A stretch of DNA of 64,000 bases from Hermatobates lingyangjiaoensis (taxonomy: Eukaryota > Arthropoda > Insecta > Hemiptera > Hermatobatidae). The DNA lies in the NCBI GenBank assembly GCA_026182355.1, contig JAPFBL010001928.1:6527501-6591500 (forward strand), given 5' to 3'. This document shows positions 1-11,989 of the stretch, piece by piece. The position numbers and the translations under genes are program-made. The notes beneath the pieces were generated by a model, which saw nothing but the letters and a program-made list of their open reading frames with translations, was not told where the DNA came from and ran no database searches. Position 1 is the first letter of the stretch. Each line of letters starts with the position of its first letter.

Positions 1-172
1 GTTTAACGCTCTTGAATATTTATTTGGACAAGACATGTTCGTTCTACTGAGTATAAAGAATCATGACTTTAAGTTGTAGTCTGATATTTCAAGCCAGTCC
101 GTGAAAATATTCATAATATATATAACATACTATTATACTATACTATATATACTACTATACTGTACTGTACTA

Positions 173-180
<8 letters not shown>

Positions 181-222
<42 letters not shown>
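181..222. repeat. (TA)n microsatellite
   Basis: About 20 uninterrupted TA units. It forms the left border of the HHR hairpin at 271-463, whose right border is another (TA)n at about 464-504. Confidence 0.95.
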
Positions 223-225
<3 letters not shown>

Positions 226-270
226 CTTGATAAACGGAAAGACGATCCAAACAGGACACAATAACACAAT

Positions 271-463
271 AACAGTTCAAAATTGAAGATGGGTAGTACA
301 CAAAGCAAAGAAACACGCTTACAAACTCGAATTTTCGGGCAATCCGTACAACGTGCTTGGTCTCCCTTTCTCTTTTCTCCTGAAGACGGATTACCCGAAA
401 ATTTAAGTTTGAAAATGTGTTTCTTTACTTTGTGTGTTACTTATCTTCAATTTTGAACTGTTA
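271..463. repeat. HHR-bearing inverted repeat (hairpin)
   Basis: The left arm (about 271-345) is nearly the reverse complement of the right arm (about 385-463), and TA tracts lie at both ends. The right arm carries an intact hammerhead core on the plus strand. In the left arm the stem II and GAAA half is recognisable but the CUGANGA box is lost. Confidence 0.85.
380..400 (+). ncRNA. Hammerhead ribozyme core
   Basis: CUGAAGA at 380-386, one extra C, a short GG/CC stem II, and GAAA at 397-400. It is followed by AAUU, a palindromic stem III, with U as the cleavage-site nucleotide. The stem is short, so activity is uncertain. Confidence 0.6.
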
Positions 464-752
464 TATATATTATATATATATATATATATAAATATATATA
501 TATACTTAATTTATATGTAATATAAAACGATTCCGTGACAGTAAAAAGGTTAAAATTAAAACCAGTATTACATGTGGACATATATAAAAACTATCATACT
601 TCTTTTACTTATATCTTTTTTTCATGTGTTTTGATTAATCTGTTCTTCTTCTTTTTGAAATGAAAATTGTTTGTAAAAGTCATTTACAAAGATAGTAACT
701 AAGAATAATTGTTTGTTTATACTTTCGTCTAAAAGATTCTAAATCTACTTAC

Positions 753-850
753 AGGTTCTTGGAAAATATCTTCCGTCACGTAACCTAATTCCATTTTTGG
801 TTGTTCAGGTTTCACCTCAATCTGTTGATCCGCCATTAGTTTTGTCTTAT
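753..850 (-). CDS. First coding exon of an unrecognised gene
   Basis: The exon is bounded by a good acceptor (TTTTCAG before 850) and a good donor (GTAAGT at 752-747). After a 14-base leader the ATG at 836-834 opens 28 codons ending in phase 0 (begins MADQQIEVKPEQ, ends EDIFQEP). The acceptor implies an upstream untranslated exon, and the gene continues off the left edge. It could instead be an extra 3' exon of the DCST2 locus, but DCST2 already has a stop at 3782. I do not recognise the protein. Confidence 0.5.
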
Positions 851-1080
851 CTGAAAATTTCACTATACTTAAAACAACTTAATGAGAAAGCAAAAAAAAA
901 TGTATAGTGCATTATTGATAATTGTCATTATCATAGATATATATATATGAGTACAATCAATGATCAAACCACAATATGAAATGGGAAAACAAGACTAAAA
1001 TCTCATTGTAGGGTAAAAAGCTGATGAAATGGTCTCCACATATAAAAAAAATGTAAATTTAATTTAATTTAAACAACGCA

Positions 1081-1107
1081 TTTCGAACATGTAGTGTTCT
1101 TCCTCAG
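1081..1107 (-). ncRNA. Hammerhead ribozyme core
   Basis: On the minus strand: CUGAGGA, an extra A, GAACA/UGUUC stem II, then GAAA. The stem III region AUGCGU can pair with itself (A-U, U-G, G-C). Confidence 0.7.
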
Positions 1108-1194
1108 AGTATGAGGAAGTACCACATTTATTATGAGTAAATACCACATAATAACTGATTGCACTTCGTTAGAATTAGAAATAGGCTAAGATTA

Positions 1195-1223
1195 TTCAAC
1201 CGTAAGAAGCGGTCTTCGTCAGT
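1195..1223 (-). ncRNA. Degenerate hammerhead core, family A
   Basis: CUGACGA and the GACCG/CGGUU stem II are present, but GAAA reads GAAU, so it should not cleave. It lies about 100 bp from the minus-strand core at 1081-1107. Confidence 0.5.
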
Positions 1224-1387
1224 CAAAAACCCAAGTGTTATTTCACGTGTTCATGTGAAATCTTTTTATAGTACATACCTATATGAGTACAAATAAATAA
1301 ATTCGAAAAGAGTAACACTAGCACTCTTAACACTTTTGGTTTCAACGTCTCTACATCGGTGTGCTTAATCTTCCTCTATTTCTTCTC

Positions 1388-1409
1388 CTGATGACGAACG
1401 AACCGGAAA
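1388..1409 (+). ncRNA. Degenerate hammerhead-like core
   Basis: CUGAUGA and GAAA are present with the right spacing, but no convincing stem II forms between them. Probably a decayed copy. Confidence 0.35.
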
Positions 1410-1946
1410 TAGTAGACTGTAAATGTTATTTTTAGTTATTCTGTATCTGTAATCTTTTTGAAGTATTTGTTGCCATTTAGGATCGTTTACTCATTGCTCA
1501 AAATGATTTTAAATTAATTAATATTAATAAAGCAGTAACTCGGACGGACTTAATTATTTTTGCGTGGGAACTTTCGAAACACAAAATCTTTTTTTTTTTT
1601 ATCATATGCCCATTCTTTTAGCCCTAAAGTTAGTTATAAACAAAACAAATTTCATAAAATTGCTATTACAGCAAAGGTCAATATACTTATAGAAACTGTA
1701 AATTAATTTTGGAATAATGTATCACTTGCTGTAGTTGATATAGTTGTCGGATTTGTTTACATTTAATGTGGTTCATACAGACTGGTATGGGTTCTTTTAT
1801 AATAGTATGGATAACTAAATAACAATGAAAAAAAGTTAGTTAAAATACATGCAAGGTTTTCATTAAATAGTAATAACATAATAAGAAAACAGTTTGATAA
1901 CTTTTATCTAACGACCTGCTTACGACCTCCTCGGGCGGCAAAAATA

Positions 1947-2276
1947 GTTTCAATGGTGAAATTATTGAAAACCATTGAAACGGCGCCACTGTTTCAATGG
2001 TGAAACCATTGAAAACCATTGAAACGGTGCCACAGTTTCAATGGTGAAACTATTGAAAAACATTGAAACGGCGCCACTGTTTCAATGGTGAAACTATTGA
2101 AAACCATTGAAACGGCGCCACTGTTTCAATGGTGAAACCATTGAAAACCATTGAAACGGTGCCACAGTTTCAATGGTGAAACTATTGAAAAACATTGAAA
2201 CGGCGCCACTGTTTCAATAGTGAAACTATTGAAAAACATTGAAACGGCGCCACTGTTTCAATGGTGAAGTTAAGCA
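1947..2276. repeat. 44-bp minisatellite, about 7.5 copies
   Basis: Unit starts fall at 1947, 1991 and 2035, giving a 44 bp period. Each unit is internally palindromic (GTTTCAATGG against CCATTGAAAC) and ends in GGCGCCACTG or a variant. That ending resembles the end of the putative DNA element at 4404-4915. Confidence 0.9.
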
Positions 2277-2293
2277 CCATAAATGAATTAGTA

Positions 2294-2782
2294 CCGTCTT
2301 TTTCCGAAAATAAGACACTGTCTTATTTTCTCTTTTGATCCAAAATACGTGCTAGGGCTTATTTTCGTGGAAGGGCTTCTAGTACAATAACTAATAGGTA
2401 ATAATCAGACTTACGAGACTGAAATGCACAAACATGTACCGGCACCGTCACCGGAACTCACTACTGCCTTCTGTTATACGTTAGAGGTAAATTCTACTTT
2501 ATATATTCCAGAAATTAATTATTGACACGTGCCTCTGTATTGCATGAAACGAATTGTACAGGTAATCAAAGAATTTCTCAGAATATTTTTTTTTTTTAAA
2601 TATTCTCTGAAATATTAGGGCAACTGGAAATACTACTAAATTCAACTTTAATGGTTAACGAATTATATTTTTCAGATTATTTTAACAAGGGATTATTTTT
2701 AGAAGATGGCTTATATTCCAAAAAGTCCCCAAAATCAGGGTAGGGCTAATTTTCGAGGGATGTATTTTCGGAAAAAGACGGC
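2294..2782. mobile_element. Non-autonomous TIR element, about 490 bp
   Basis: The left end CCGTCTTTTTCCGAAAATA is matched by the reverse complement at the right end (TATTTTCGGAAAAAGACGG, with one internal difference). Interior motifs TTATTTTCG also repeat in opposite orientation. No ORF is present, and the target duplication cannot be defined confidently. Confidence 0.65.
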
Positions 2783-3182
2783 ATATTTAAAGATTATTGT
2801 TTTTTTTCTTTCTTGTCATCATAAACATCGATGACAGGATTTTAATGATATTTGTAGGTTTTAAATGAAAATAAATATTTTGAGGACTTTCTTGAATTTG
2901 GAGATTAAAGCATTATCAACGGCAAGCTGTGGGAGAGGGGGGGGGGGGTGCAAATCTTACGAGCGTCTCGGGTTACTATTCCTCTGTTCATATTAACACC
3001 ATCTGAAATTTTGAGAATCAAAATCTGAGATTTTGAAGAACCATTAAAAATTACTGAAAACATTTTGTATAGACATTCGTTTTTTTCAACGCTTTCACCA
3101 TTTCGTGACATTCTAAGGGTGGAATATTTGGCTTATTTATGATTGGCACCCATTTTAGTAATGAGCATGATACATTACCTGT
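2783..3182. other. Intergenic, no gene; relic of a G-rich repeat
   Basis: No coding exon is visible. The stretch around 2880-3020 (a poly-G run, then a block ending in ATTAACACCAT) resembles 3690-3760 and the right part of the 4404-4915 element, so it is probably an older copy. Confidence 0.4.
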
Positions 3183-3424
3183 TGATTCTACATTGAGGAG
3201 TCCTAAAGTGTGCCTGACTAAAATGTATTTAGAGTAGGGATCTTTAACGAGTACAAGACATCGTATAGGCTCGGGACCGACGGCTTAACATCCTCTCTGA
3301 GGCACGACATACTCAGATTTATTCACCTCCTGCGTGATTAAATCGAGGGCCAGGAGGGGATCGAACCTCCGGACTACCAGCCAAGAAGGGAGTACGTTAA
3401 CCATCGAGCTAACCATACCCCCTT
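3183..3424 (-). mobile_element. tRNA-derived SINE copy
   Basis: The tRNA-like head is at about 3340-3424 on the minus strand, with A-box-like and B-box-like segments. The body contains the family markers of paired GAATAAAT-type and GACGTTAAGC-type segments. About 14 copies of the family lie in the window. Confidence 0.75.
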
Positions 3425-3781
3425 GGAAATGATTGTGTTCACCTGTTCTTGTATATTTACCTCCAAGTTGCTGATTTCTTTAGTTTTAGCATATTAAAAA
3501 TCTTATCAAACAAGTTTATCTATATTAAATACAGAATGTACTACGTAGGACCACTTTTGAGAACCAGATTAATCCAGTTTAAAAACTGGAGACTTTCTAA
3601 TGTAAATGAAAATATATAAAACAAACATAGTTTACCTTTTTTTTTTGTTAGTTCTATTATTTTTAACGGATAGAATGTTTTTTGCTATCTTACTACTGCC
3701 CCGGGTGGCAAAAATAGTTACTATTGCTCTGTTCATATTAACACCATTGACTCTAATAAGTGTTATTCTCTAACGACTACT

Positions 3782-4289
3782 TCAGAAAGCTTCTTCTGAA
3801 TTAGAAGATAATTTACCTTTATGTTTGCAAGGAGCCCGTCTTCCTCCTCTCTTTTGACTTAGCAACGAACCTTTCGTTTTATAAGTTGATAATAAAGAAG
3901 TACACTCGCTTATTTCTTCTTCTTCTTTAGGCCCTTCTGATAATGAATCATCTATTAAAATCACTTCCTCTGAAGACTGTTCAACAAATTCAACAGAGTC
4001 CATTAATGAAACATCTTCAGGTGTTTCTACTTTTGATCTAGATGTTAAACTTTCAATAGTTGTCTTTATAGAAGGGAAAATAATATCACTTGTTCTTTTT
4101 TTCAAAGGAACCATTTGAAGATTTGAATTTCTGTGGATTTCTTCATCAGATTCAAATTCAATAAAAGTTTGTTCAGATTCTTTTTCACTTGGAGTTTTTG
4201 TTACATTTGTCTCAGTAATTCCATCTTCAATAGTTAATGTTGTCCTACTGGATCCATAACTAAGACTATAGTCAACATCGGATGAATCC
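3782..4289 (-). CDS. DCST2: DCST2 exon 15 (terminal)
   Basis: The acceptor CTTTTCAG precedes 4289. The reading frame continues from exon 14 (phase 2 plus 1 base gives Arg) for 168 residues to TGA at 3784-3782. It encodes an acidic, Ser/Thr/Glu-rich cytoplasmic tail (runs such as KEEEE and SSEEV) ending in a basic patch and SSNSEEAF. Vertebrate DCST2 likewise has a long low-complexity tail after the finger, beginning with a DSSD-type acidic motif as here. No membrane segment is present. Confidence 0.8.
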
Positions 4290-4403
4290 CTGAAAAGACA
4301 ACCATTATATTAGAGTAATTTTAAAAGTAATGTGGAAACCCATTTGCTGCTTCAATTAGAGACTCTTAATGAGAGTAATTAGTACATATTAATGAGAGTG
4401 ATC

Positions 4404-4915
4404 CAGTGGCATAGCAAAGGGGGGAAGATGCGTGGGAGGTGGTCCACCCCAGGCGGCACGTGCCAGGGGGCGGCATTTTGAGCTAGTAAACATAGAAAAA
4501 AATTACAATAAAAAAAGTACACAACAAATTTGAAATTTTATACCAAAATGAGTTTTCAAGGTTCAAATTGTCTTTATGTTTTATGTATGTAATACTATTT
4601 TTAAGCGGGTTTTTCAACTGTAATATTTCTAAATTAAAAAAAAAAAATTATTTTAAATTTTTGAAAACTAGTTTTTTAAAGGGGTTAAAAGTTTATTATA
4701 TTTGTTTGCGTAGCCAGTTAATTTAATTTAACTATTTTTTTTATGATTTGAATTATGCGTTTTTGTTTTGAAAATAAAAACAAACAAAAATCTTTTGATT
4801 TCTTTAATGAAGTCTGTATATTTTGAGGACTTTCTGGAATCAGATCATCATTGGGGGTGGGGGTGGGGGATCTATACCACCGCCCCGGGTGTCAAAAATA
4901 TTTACTACGCCACTC
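4404..4915. mobile_element. Putative hAT-like non-autonomous element in DCST2 intron 14
   Basis: The left end CAGTGGCATAG and right end CTACGCCACT are inverted near-repeats, as in many hAT families. The flanking 8-mers agree only partly (5 of 8), so the target duplication is weak. The interior has no intact ORF. Confidence 0.45.
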
Positions 4916-5045
4916 AAGTAATTTAACCCAATTCAGCACCATTTAAAGAGAAAGAATAAAAAGACTACAAAAAGTAATAAATATATTGTTTTAAAAGATA
5001 AAATAATCAATTTTATTTACTTATGTTTACCTGTAACAAAGTTAT

Positions 5046-5898
5046 TGATAAAATTTTTTACGAAATATTCAAAAGAAGGAAGTTTACTTTTATATGAAGG
5101 ATAAAATTTTTTACGAAATATTCAAAAGAAGGAAGTTTACTTTTAAATGAAGGATAACATTTTTTACGAAATATTCAAAGGAAGTAAGTTTACTTTTATA
5201 TGAAAGATAACATTTTTTTACGAAATATTCAAAAGAAGGAAGTTTACTTTTAAATGAAGGATAACATTTTTTACGAAATATTCAAAAGAAGGAAGTTTAC
5301 TTTTATATGAAAGATAACATTTTTTTACGAAATATTCAAAAGAAGGAAGCGTACTTTTATATGAAGGATAACATTTTTTACGAAATATTCAAAAGAAGGA
5401 AGTTTACTTTTTATATGAAGGATATAATTTTTTACGAAATATTCAAAGGAAGTAAGTTTACTTTTAAATGAAGGATATAATTTTTTACGAAATATTCAAA
5501 GGAAATAAGTTTACTTTTAAATGAAGGATAACATTTTTTACGAAATATTCAAAAGAAGGAAGTTTACTTTTATATGAAAGATAACATTTTTCACGAAATA
5601 TTCAAAAGAAGGAAGCGTACTTTTTTATGAAGGATAACATTTTTTACGAAATATTCAAAAGAAGGAAGTTTACTTTTTATATGAAGGATATAATTTTTTA
5701 CGAAATATTCAAAAGAAGGAAGTTTACTTTTATATGAAGGATGACATTTTTTACGAAATATTCAAAAGAAGGAAGTTTACTTTTATATGAAGGATAACAT
5801 TTTTTACGAAATATTCAAAAGAAGGAAGTTTACTTTTATATGAAGGATAACATTTTTTACGAAATATTCAAAAGAAGGAAGTTTACTTTTATATGAAG
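5046..5898. repeat. 53-bp tandem repeat, about 16 copies, in DCST2 intron 14
   Basis: The motif TTTTTTACGAAATATTC recurs every 53-54 bp with A/T variants. It lies about 220 bp from the exon 14 donor. I found no match between the unit and either splice site. Confidence 0.95.
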
Positions 5899-6115
5899 TG
5901 AGTTAACGTTGATACCTACTAAAATGATGAACAAATAAACTGTGACCTACTGTTCCCGCCTGTAGAGTAACAGTAAAGGAGAAAGTCATTTACTTGTGCC
6001 GCTTAGTAAGTACTACATATTTGTGAGTTAGTACATTTGATCTGTCCGAATAATTTCTTGATGAGTATTAAGTTTGATTTGTATAGTCCGAGTAAAAATG
6101 TTATCACCGATTTAC

Positions 6116-6331
6116 CTTTCTTCACTGACATCGCTGACATCACCATACTCGATAGGGTGTTTGCACAATGTGCATCTGTTCTGCAGCTGAGTAAAACAGT
6201 CATTGCAGTAGGTGCCAACACAGTTGGGTCGCTGACACTTCATCAAAGGCTGTTCAATCGACCCTTTAGCACCGCAAACAATACAAGAAGTCCCTGTTTC
6301 ACCTTTGATGAAAAACCGCAAACACGGCATT
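6116..6331 (-). CDS. DCST2: DCST2 exon 14, RING-like zinc finger
   Basis: Acceptor GTTCGCAG precedes 6331; donor GTAAAT follows 6116; 216 bases in phase 2 and out phase 2. It encodes about 72 residues with four cysteine pairs in the order C-x2-C (CIVC), C-x4-C (CQRPNC), C-x2-C (CNDC) and C-x2-C (CTLC). This is the C-terminal finger known from DCST1 and DCST2, and for DCST1 it has been linked to ubiquitin ligase activity. The spacing and the following GDV and DSSD acidic stretch fit DCST2 better than DCST1. Confidence 0.88.
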
Positions 6332-7048
6332 CTGCGAACCAGTTAACAAACAATCTTAATGAAAGGAGTACTCACACTTGTAACTTATTTATGTAATAAG
6401 TATTAAGATTCTTAAAGTAGTTTCTTAAGACAGCTTTAAGAAGATGTCTTCTAAAATTACGAACACAAGACTCTTGTTTCTTGTATTGTTAGTATAGTAA
6501 AATACAGTGCTTTGAAGATGTATGTTCCATTAAGGAAATAATAAGTAAGATTATACAACAGCAACGAAAAAGCGAAGAACTTCAGTTTATTCACATTAGC
6601 AACAAAGGTGCTGCAATAAAGTAAAACTTAAGGTCAACTAATAAAAACCTTCATTTTTGGTAGAAAAGACACTCAGAGTAGAAACAAACGCCTATATTAA
6701 TTGTACTAGATTGTACCATTGTATGTGCATATTACTGTATTCTAGATATATTTACTGCTTTCTTACATTTGAAATTGGGAATCAGTTAAAAGAGATTTAA
6801 CTTACAGCCACGCATTCTAAGAAACGATTGGTATATTATTATTATTACTATTGTATCGCACATTATTACAAATCTATTATTCTTATATACCCTGGGACTG
6901 TTGTCCCTCCGTCAATTCACTTCTTCTCCTGAGGACGACCGCCATAACGGTCGAAATATTGAAAAGTGTCTTTGTTTAGTTTCTTTCTATGTGTCACAGT
7001 TTCTTTTAAGTGTAATCTGTCCTGCCAGACCGGTTTTCGTTTATCAGG

Positions 7049-7084
<36 letters not shown>

Positions 7085-7723
7085 TAGGCTTCAGCTACTC
7101 AAAGGGACTACTTCTACTCGACGACGACGAATGTCGAAATATCGTAGTGAGTCTTTAGTGTGTCTTTTTATCTGTTTTTCTCTTTCCTTTGTGAACTTTA
7201 TATATATATATATATATATATTTGTAAAAGTGTACATTTAACAATATATAAATCTAAAGACCTACTGGTAAATTGATAACAAATATAACAGCAGAGAAAT
7301 AAGCACACTAATATTATTATATTAGGTAATTATTCAATAAAGGTAGACATAAAACTACAATACGAATTAATTTAGTTGAGAATTTCATTTTCATAATTGA
7401 CGGAATTTTTATTTATCATAATTTCCGAAGTGCGAAATGCAATTAATAATGTTCGCACGATGACACTAATGGTAACATAAAATCACCTTCATAATATACG
7501 TAGTGGAGTATTTCATTTGGTATAAGCAGCTCGTTGTGTGATTTACGAGCACAACGAGTTTTCTCTTTCCTAATATTATTCATTACTCATATTTAAGAAC
7601 AACTGAATGCTGTTAACATTCTGCAACTGCAGGATGAGAAGAACAACTAAATTCTTTTAACTACAAGCTTAGGAACATACTACAGTGAACAGTAAAATTA
7701 ATCAAGCAATGTTCAATACTTAC
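6332..7723. other. DCST2 intron 13, repeats only
   Basis: It holds an intact hammerhead core (6929), a degenerate one (about 7117-7139), two (TA)n tracts (7047-7082 and 7198-7220) and otherwise AT-rich sequence without recognisable coding potential. Confidence 0.7.
6929..6956 (+). ncRNA. Hammerhead ribozyme core, family B
   Basis: CUGAGGA, an extra C, perfect 5-bp stem II GACCG/CGGUC, then GAAA, followed by AUAU as a self-complementary stem III. A 3' tail shared with the copy at 45093 runs to a (TA)n tract at 7047. Confidence 0.8.
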
Positions 7724-7988
7724 ACAGCAACCAGTCTCTCTTTAACTGAAACTTTTTCAATTCCTGAACGACCTTTCGTGAACTTCCGTCTAAGTTGTCT
7801 TCTCATGAACTTGACGAAAGAGCCTCTCCGGTTGAGAATGTGGTTATAAAGCCAAGCAGATCTTCTTCTGGAGACATCGGGGTTGTAGTGACACATGACG
7901 ACATTCCTAAGGCGAAGACCGTAAGGCTCTGTCAAGGCGAGCAGCCAGACCATTCCTAGCAGCATCACTGGAAACATCAACATGTTGA
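7724..7988 (-). CDS. DCST2: DCST2 exon 13, DC-STAMP core
   Basis: The acceptor is AAAG before 7988 and the donor is GTAAGT at 7723. The 265 bases join in phase with exons 12 and 14. It encodes a hydrophobic segment (NMLMFPVMLLGMVWLLAL) and then the family signature EPYGLRLRNVV, a tyrosine/proline stretch, and WLYNHILNRR followed by a basic region. DC-STAMP family proteins carry the same membrane segment, RLR motif and LYN motif. The first part of this exon, with its acceptor, is repeated upstream at 8033-8455. Confidence 0.88.
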
Positions 7989-8455
7989 CTTTAATCTGGC
8001 TGTTTAGTTCATTCTTATATCATACTGGGGTGGTAGTGACACATGACGACATTCCTAAGGCGAAGACCGTAAGGCTCTGTCAAGGCGAGCAGCCAGACCA
8101 TTCCTAGCAGCATCACTGGAAACATCAACATGTTGACTTTAATCTGGCTGTTTAGTTCATTCTTATATCATACTGGGGTAGTAGTGACACATGACGACAT
8201 TCCTAAGGCGAAGACCGTAAGGCTCTGTCAAGGCGAGCAGCCAGACCATTCCTAGCAGCATCACTGGAAACATCAACATGTTGACTTTAATCTGGCTGTT
8301 TAGTTCATTCTTATATCATACTGGGGTAGTAGTGACACATGACGACATTCCTAAGGCGAAGACCGTAAGGCTCTGTCAAGGCGAGCAGCCAGACCATTCC
8401 TAGCAGCATCACTGGAAACATCAACATGTTGACTTTAATCTGGCTGCTTAGTTCA
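7884..8455. repeat. 148-bp tandem repeat copying the exon 13 acceptor and start
   Basis: GTAGTGACACATGAC begins at 7884, 8033, 8181 and 8329, giving four units 148-149 bp apart. Each contains the exon 13 acceptor and about 105 coding bases. The three upstream copies diverge after the CHY codons and reach an in-frame stop within a few codons. Copies are nearly identical, so the duplication is recent or homogenised. Confidence 0.95.
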
Positions 8456-8708
8456 ATTACTGCCTCCTGATTGAAATATCGAAATCAAAAATAATGAAAT
8501 ACTTATTAGCAGAAGTTGTCAAATTACCATAAACCTTCTCAAGTATGGGTAATTTATAAAACATAATAAATTAATCTGGGTTGAGACTCCATGCAACTTT
8601 TATTTTCGTACTTATAAACTAGTACACCACCTTTGCTTCTCATGATGAACAAATAATACTCACACTACTATAAATAACAAAATAATAATTAGTTTAAGGA
8701 GATTTTTT

Positions 8709-10325
8709 ACTTTACTATAAGTAAAGTATAGTGATCGTGAAAAAATTCGATCTCGAGATTTTGACGGAATTACATGTTTTGAGGTCCCAGAAGTCGTTTT
8801 ATGAAGTTTTTACGATGATGTCTGTGTGTGTGTGGGTGGGTGGGTGGGTGCGTGTGTTAGCATTGCTTGTTACCACGCTACGGTCCAGAATCTTTGATGG
8901 ATCAAGTTGATATTTTACACAAAAATGGGCCCCATTTAGACGAAGATCCCTATTGTTTGGGAAGAATTATGCATGATGGGAAAGTCACTTTTTTTGCCAA
9001 AAACCGTTTTTTTTAAAACATTTATTTCTCCTAAACTACTAACCCTAGATTTTTGAGATTTTGACATTATCTTTGAGGTTACAAATGGAACAAACGAAAA
9101 ATATATTCAAAATTTTATATCAACAGGAAATATTTTTTTTTCAATAAAATGTACAAATTTTGACTTATAAATCAATCTCAAACCTTGTGAGAGCGATACA
9201 AGCCATACTGTTTGACGGACAAGAATGAAACTATGCCTATAAATAGAACATTATATGGACAATGAGTTGAAATATTTTTTTCTAAAATTACATTCGCTAA
9301 AGGGGCGTTAGAGTACGATTTGTGTTTTCAGAAAATGTTTTTTGACGCTAAACGGCTCGTTAAAAAATTATGAAAATTTGACCAAAAATGGAACAAAAAA
9401 TTAGCAATTCATAAAAAAAAAATCATGAAGTTTCAATTACGGGAAAGAGCAATAACGATATAAAAACTCTTTGTTTATCCTAGACTAAGAGATCACCTGC
9501 TATACTTGTCGAATTTTTTGTATTTTTTTACATTGTTTACATTGACTTAGAAAATTTTTGAGCGAATCCACTGAGATAAAATTGATGTTTCTAATGGAAA
9601 AATGAAAATATATTATTGACTTATAAGAGATGTAAGAGGAATAATATTGTGCAGGTAAATGATAACACTCATTAAAAAAAAATCGTATATATGTTATTTG
9701 ACAAAGGGGAAGGAAAATGATCTTATTAAATACTAAGAAGCCATAAAATTCCCAATATAATAATTCTGTTAAAAACCAAAAATGTAAAAGATAATTCAAA
9801 ATTGAAATATTTCGTTTAGAGATTAATAACTGTAATTATCGTACATCTTTAATTAACAAATCACCTTAAAACAACATTTTCTTCGCTGTTTAAGATGTTT
9901 TTCAGAGAAAAAAAGAGTATTTTACTGTTTTAAATTTGAAAATTTTACATTAATATTCAATGTAGAAGGATGTTAAGTAAACGATGTAAGAAATCTACTG
10001 GCTATTTGAACAATAGCCATGTTCTCTTGTAGGATAATATTTCGTTTCAAGAAATGTTCACATTGGTTTTTCAAAAATGATATTACTGCTGTAGTTATAC
10101 TAATGGAATTATTTGCAAATAATAAATTATTTGTGATGTACAAAAATAAGCTTATAAATTGATATGTCCTTCAATCACTATCTGTACTACCTCACGAATG
10201 CAATGCTAATAATTATATCCCATTTAGATATTTATGTTATGCTTAAATGATACGTTATGTTTTATATACTCAAGAAATTTGACATTGAGTTACTTATAGT
10301 AAAGTAGAGTGTAGGCCACTCCAGA
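8709..10325 (+). mobile_element. Full-length 1.6-kb non-autonomous DNA element, copy A
   Basis: The left end ACTTTACTATAAGTAAAGT and the right end with CTTATAGTAAAGTAGAGTG are inverted and each partly palindromic. The interior has GT/GGGT simple repeats near the left end and no intact ORF. A near-identical inverted copy is at 61678-63313, and fragments occur throughout. The superfamily is not assigned. Confidence 0.75.
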
Positions 10326-10339
10326 TTTTTTTTTATGAT

Positions 10340-11935
10340 CATGTGATACATCTTTTTCGTTTTCACTGTTGCAGAGCATCTGCACTCAATTTCAAATGAA
10401 TCAGAATTTGTTAGAATTAACAAATCTAAAAAAAAGATTATTATTATCTTGCTAACAAATGACAACATTTTATGAATTATTATTTAAGCCCATTAAAGAG
10501 AATAACATAATTTCCCAGAATTACAATAATTTTACTTCAGTTCTTCATTTTGAATAATAGAAAAACTGTCAAAGAAATGAAATATTATTAGATCTTAATG
10601 CAAAAATTATTATCTATATGTAAAAAATGAATCTGTTTGTGTGCACTCGATAGATTCAAAAGTCATATATACAATCGCCGTGAAAATTATTAGGTATAAC
10701 CCTCGGAAGGTTTTTGATGATTTTTTTTAATATCAGAATGAGGGTTCCAGGTGCTCTCGAACAAATATCCCAAATATAACATAAGAGATAAGGTTTGCTT
10801 TATAACCTGTTTGTTTACATTTAGACTAATTAGTAATAGCTACCGCAGGAAGGTTATTCCTTATGACCAACTAAATTCTTACAGAAGTGCTTTTCTAATA
10901 TTTCTGCATGCTTTGTTCAATTGGAAACATCCAGGTATCAAAAACGTTATTGTTTTCAGATTGATATTAAAGACAATTATTGCATTTTAATATAGGTTTG
11001 TTATTAATGTTAACAAAGTTTTAGTTATTAGCAACAGTTTACCATTAACTTTTTTTTATCTGATTGGTTTAACCTACTTTAAGCATTAAAGAAAGTTGTG
11101 CGTTACATAACAACTTATTAACTTCAAGTATACATGATAGTATTTGAAGAATAATTCAAATCTTTTGGCTAAAGAATAGTTAAAGTATTTTGTTTAAGTT
11201 AATGGATGTAAGGGTTGTTTATTTATTACTGATTGATTAATTCGTTTGTTGTAAATATTTTATTAGTAATTAGTATCTGGCCCTACTCCATGTAAGCAAA
11301 ATGATAAGTTATTATATATATCGATGATATCTAACTAGAAGACTTTTATGATCATATTTATGTCTAAATCAGTAAAACTTATAAGGGAATATGTACAGCA
11401 TAAAAAATTGATGACGAAATATTCAAATCCAAGTCTACTTATATAAAACTTAATCACTGTATGCATTTGTGTGTATAAACACAATTCTTAACAAACATAA
11501 TGAATAATGTAGGTAGAATTTAACATTTAGAACTGAACTGACACTTTTCAACACAATGCTTCTTCATAAAGAAATAATATTTCATTACAATAAACTTTCA
11601 ACAGACAATTTTGTTTACTGATATAATTTTAATTAAACATTTAAAACCGTGTGAACTCTTCAACATGAAATTATTGAATGAAATGTAATGTGATATGGTT
11701 TAGCCTCATTAACTAACTGGTTCCTAATTGAAATGATTTGTGGGTTTAAAATATGTGTCATATTTAATAGATAATTAGAAATAAAACTTCTTTCAACATT
11801 CTTGTTGTATTGTTCGACAACAAATATTCTTTTTATTATTAGTTGAATATAAGCTATCAAACCAGTGGTATGACTGTTAGCATCTATCTATCATCTATCG
11901 GTGATAAAAAGTGTAATTTATTATTAGAGTTGGAA
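10340..11935. other. DCST2 intron 12, no feature seen
   Basis: AT-rich sequence with scattered short ORFs of biased composition and no splice-bounded coding segment. Nothing recognisable. Confidence 0.5.
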
Positions 11936-11944
11936 TCAAATTGT

Positions 11945-11985
11945 CTCCCGGGCAATGCCGGGTAGATCAACCAGTCATTTTATAA
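11945..11985. other. GC-rich hairpin, possible Helitron-type terminus
   Basis: CCCGGGCAATGCCGGG forms a strong short hairpin in AT-rich surroundings, followed by TAGATCAACCAGT. It resembles rolling-circle transposon 3' hairpins, but I cannot define an element around it. Confidence 0.25.
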
Positions 11986-11989
11986 ATAA

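Noticed and set aside
1947..2276. Short palindromic direct repeats considered as a CRISPR array.
   Set aside because: Units are contiguous without unique spacers, in a eukaryotic sequence; a minisatellite.
10751..10990. 79-codon plus-strand ORF.
   Set aside because: No splice sites, homology or codon signal recognised; AT-rich chance ORF.
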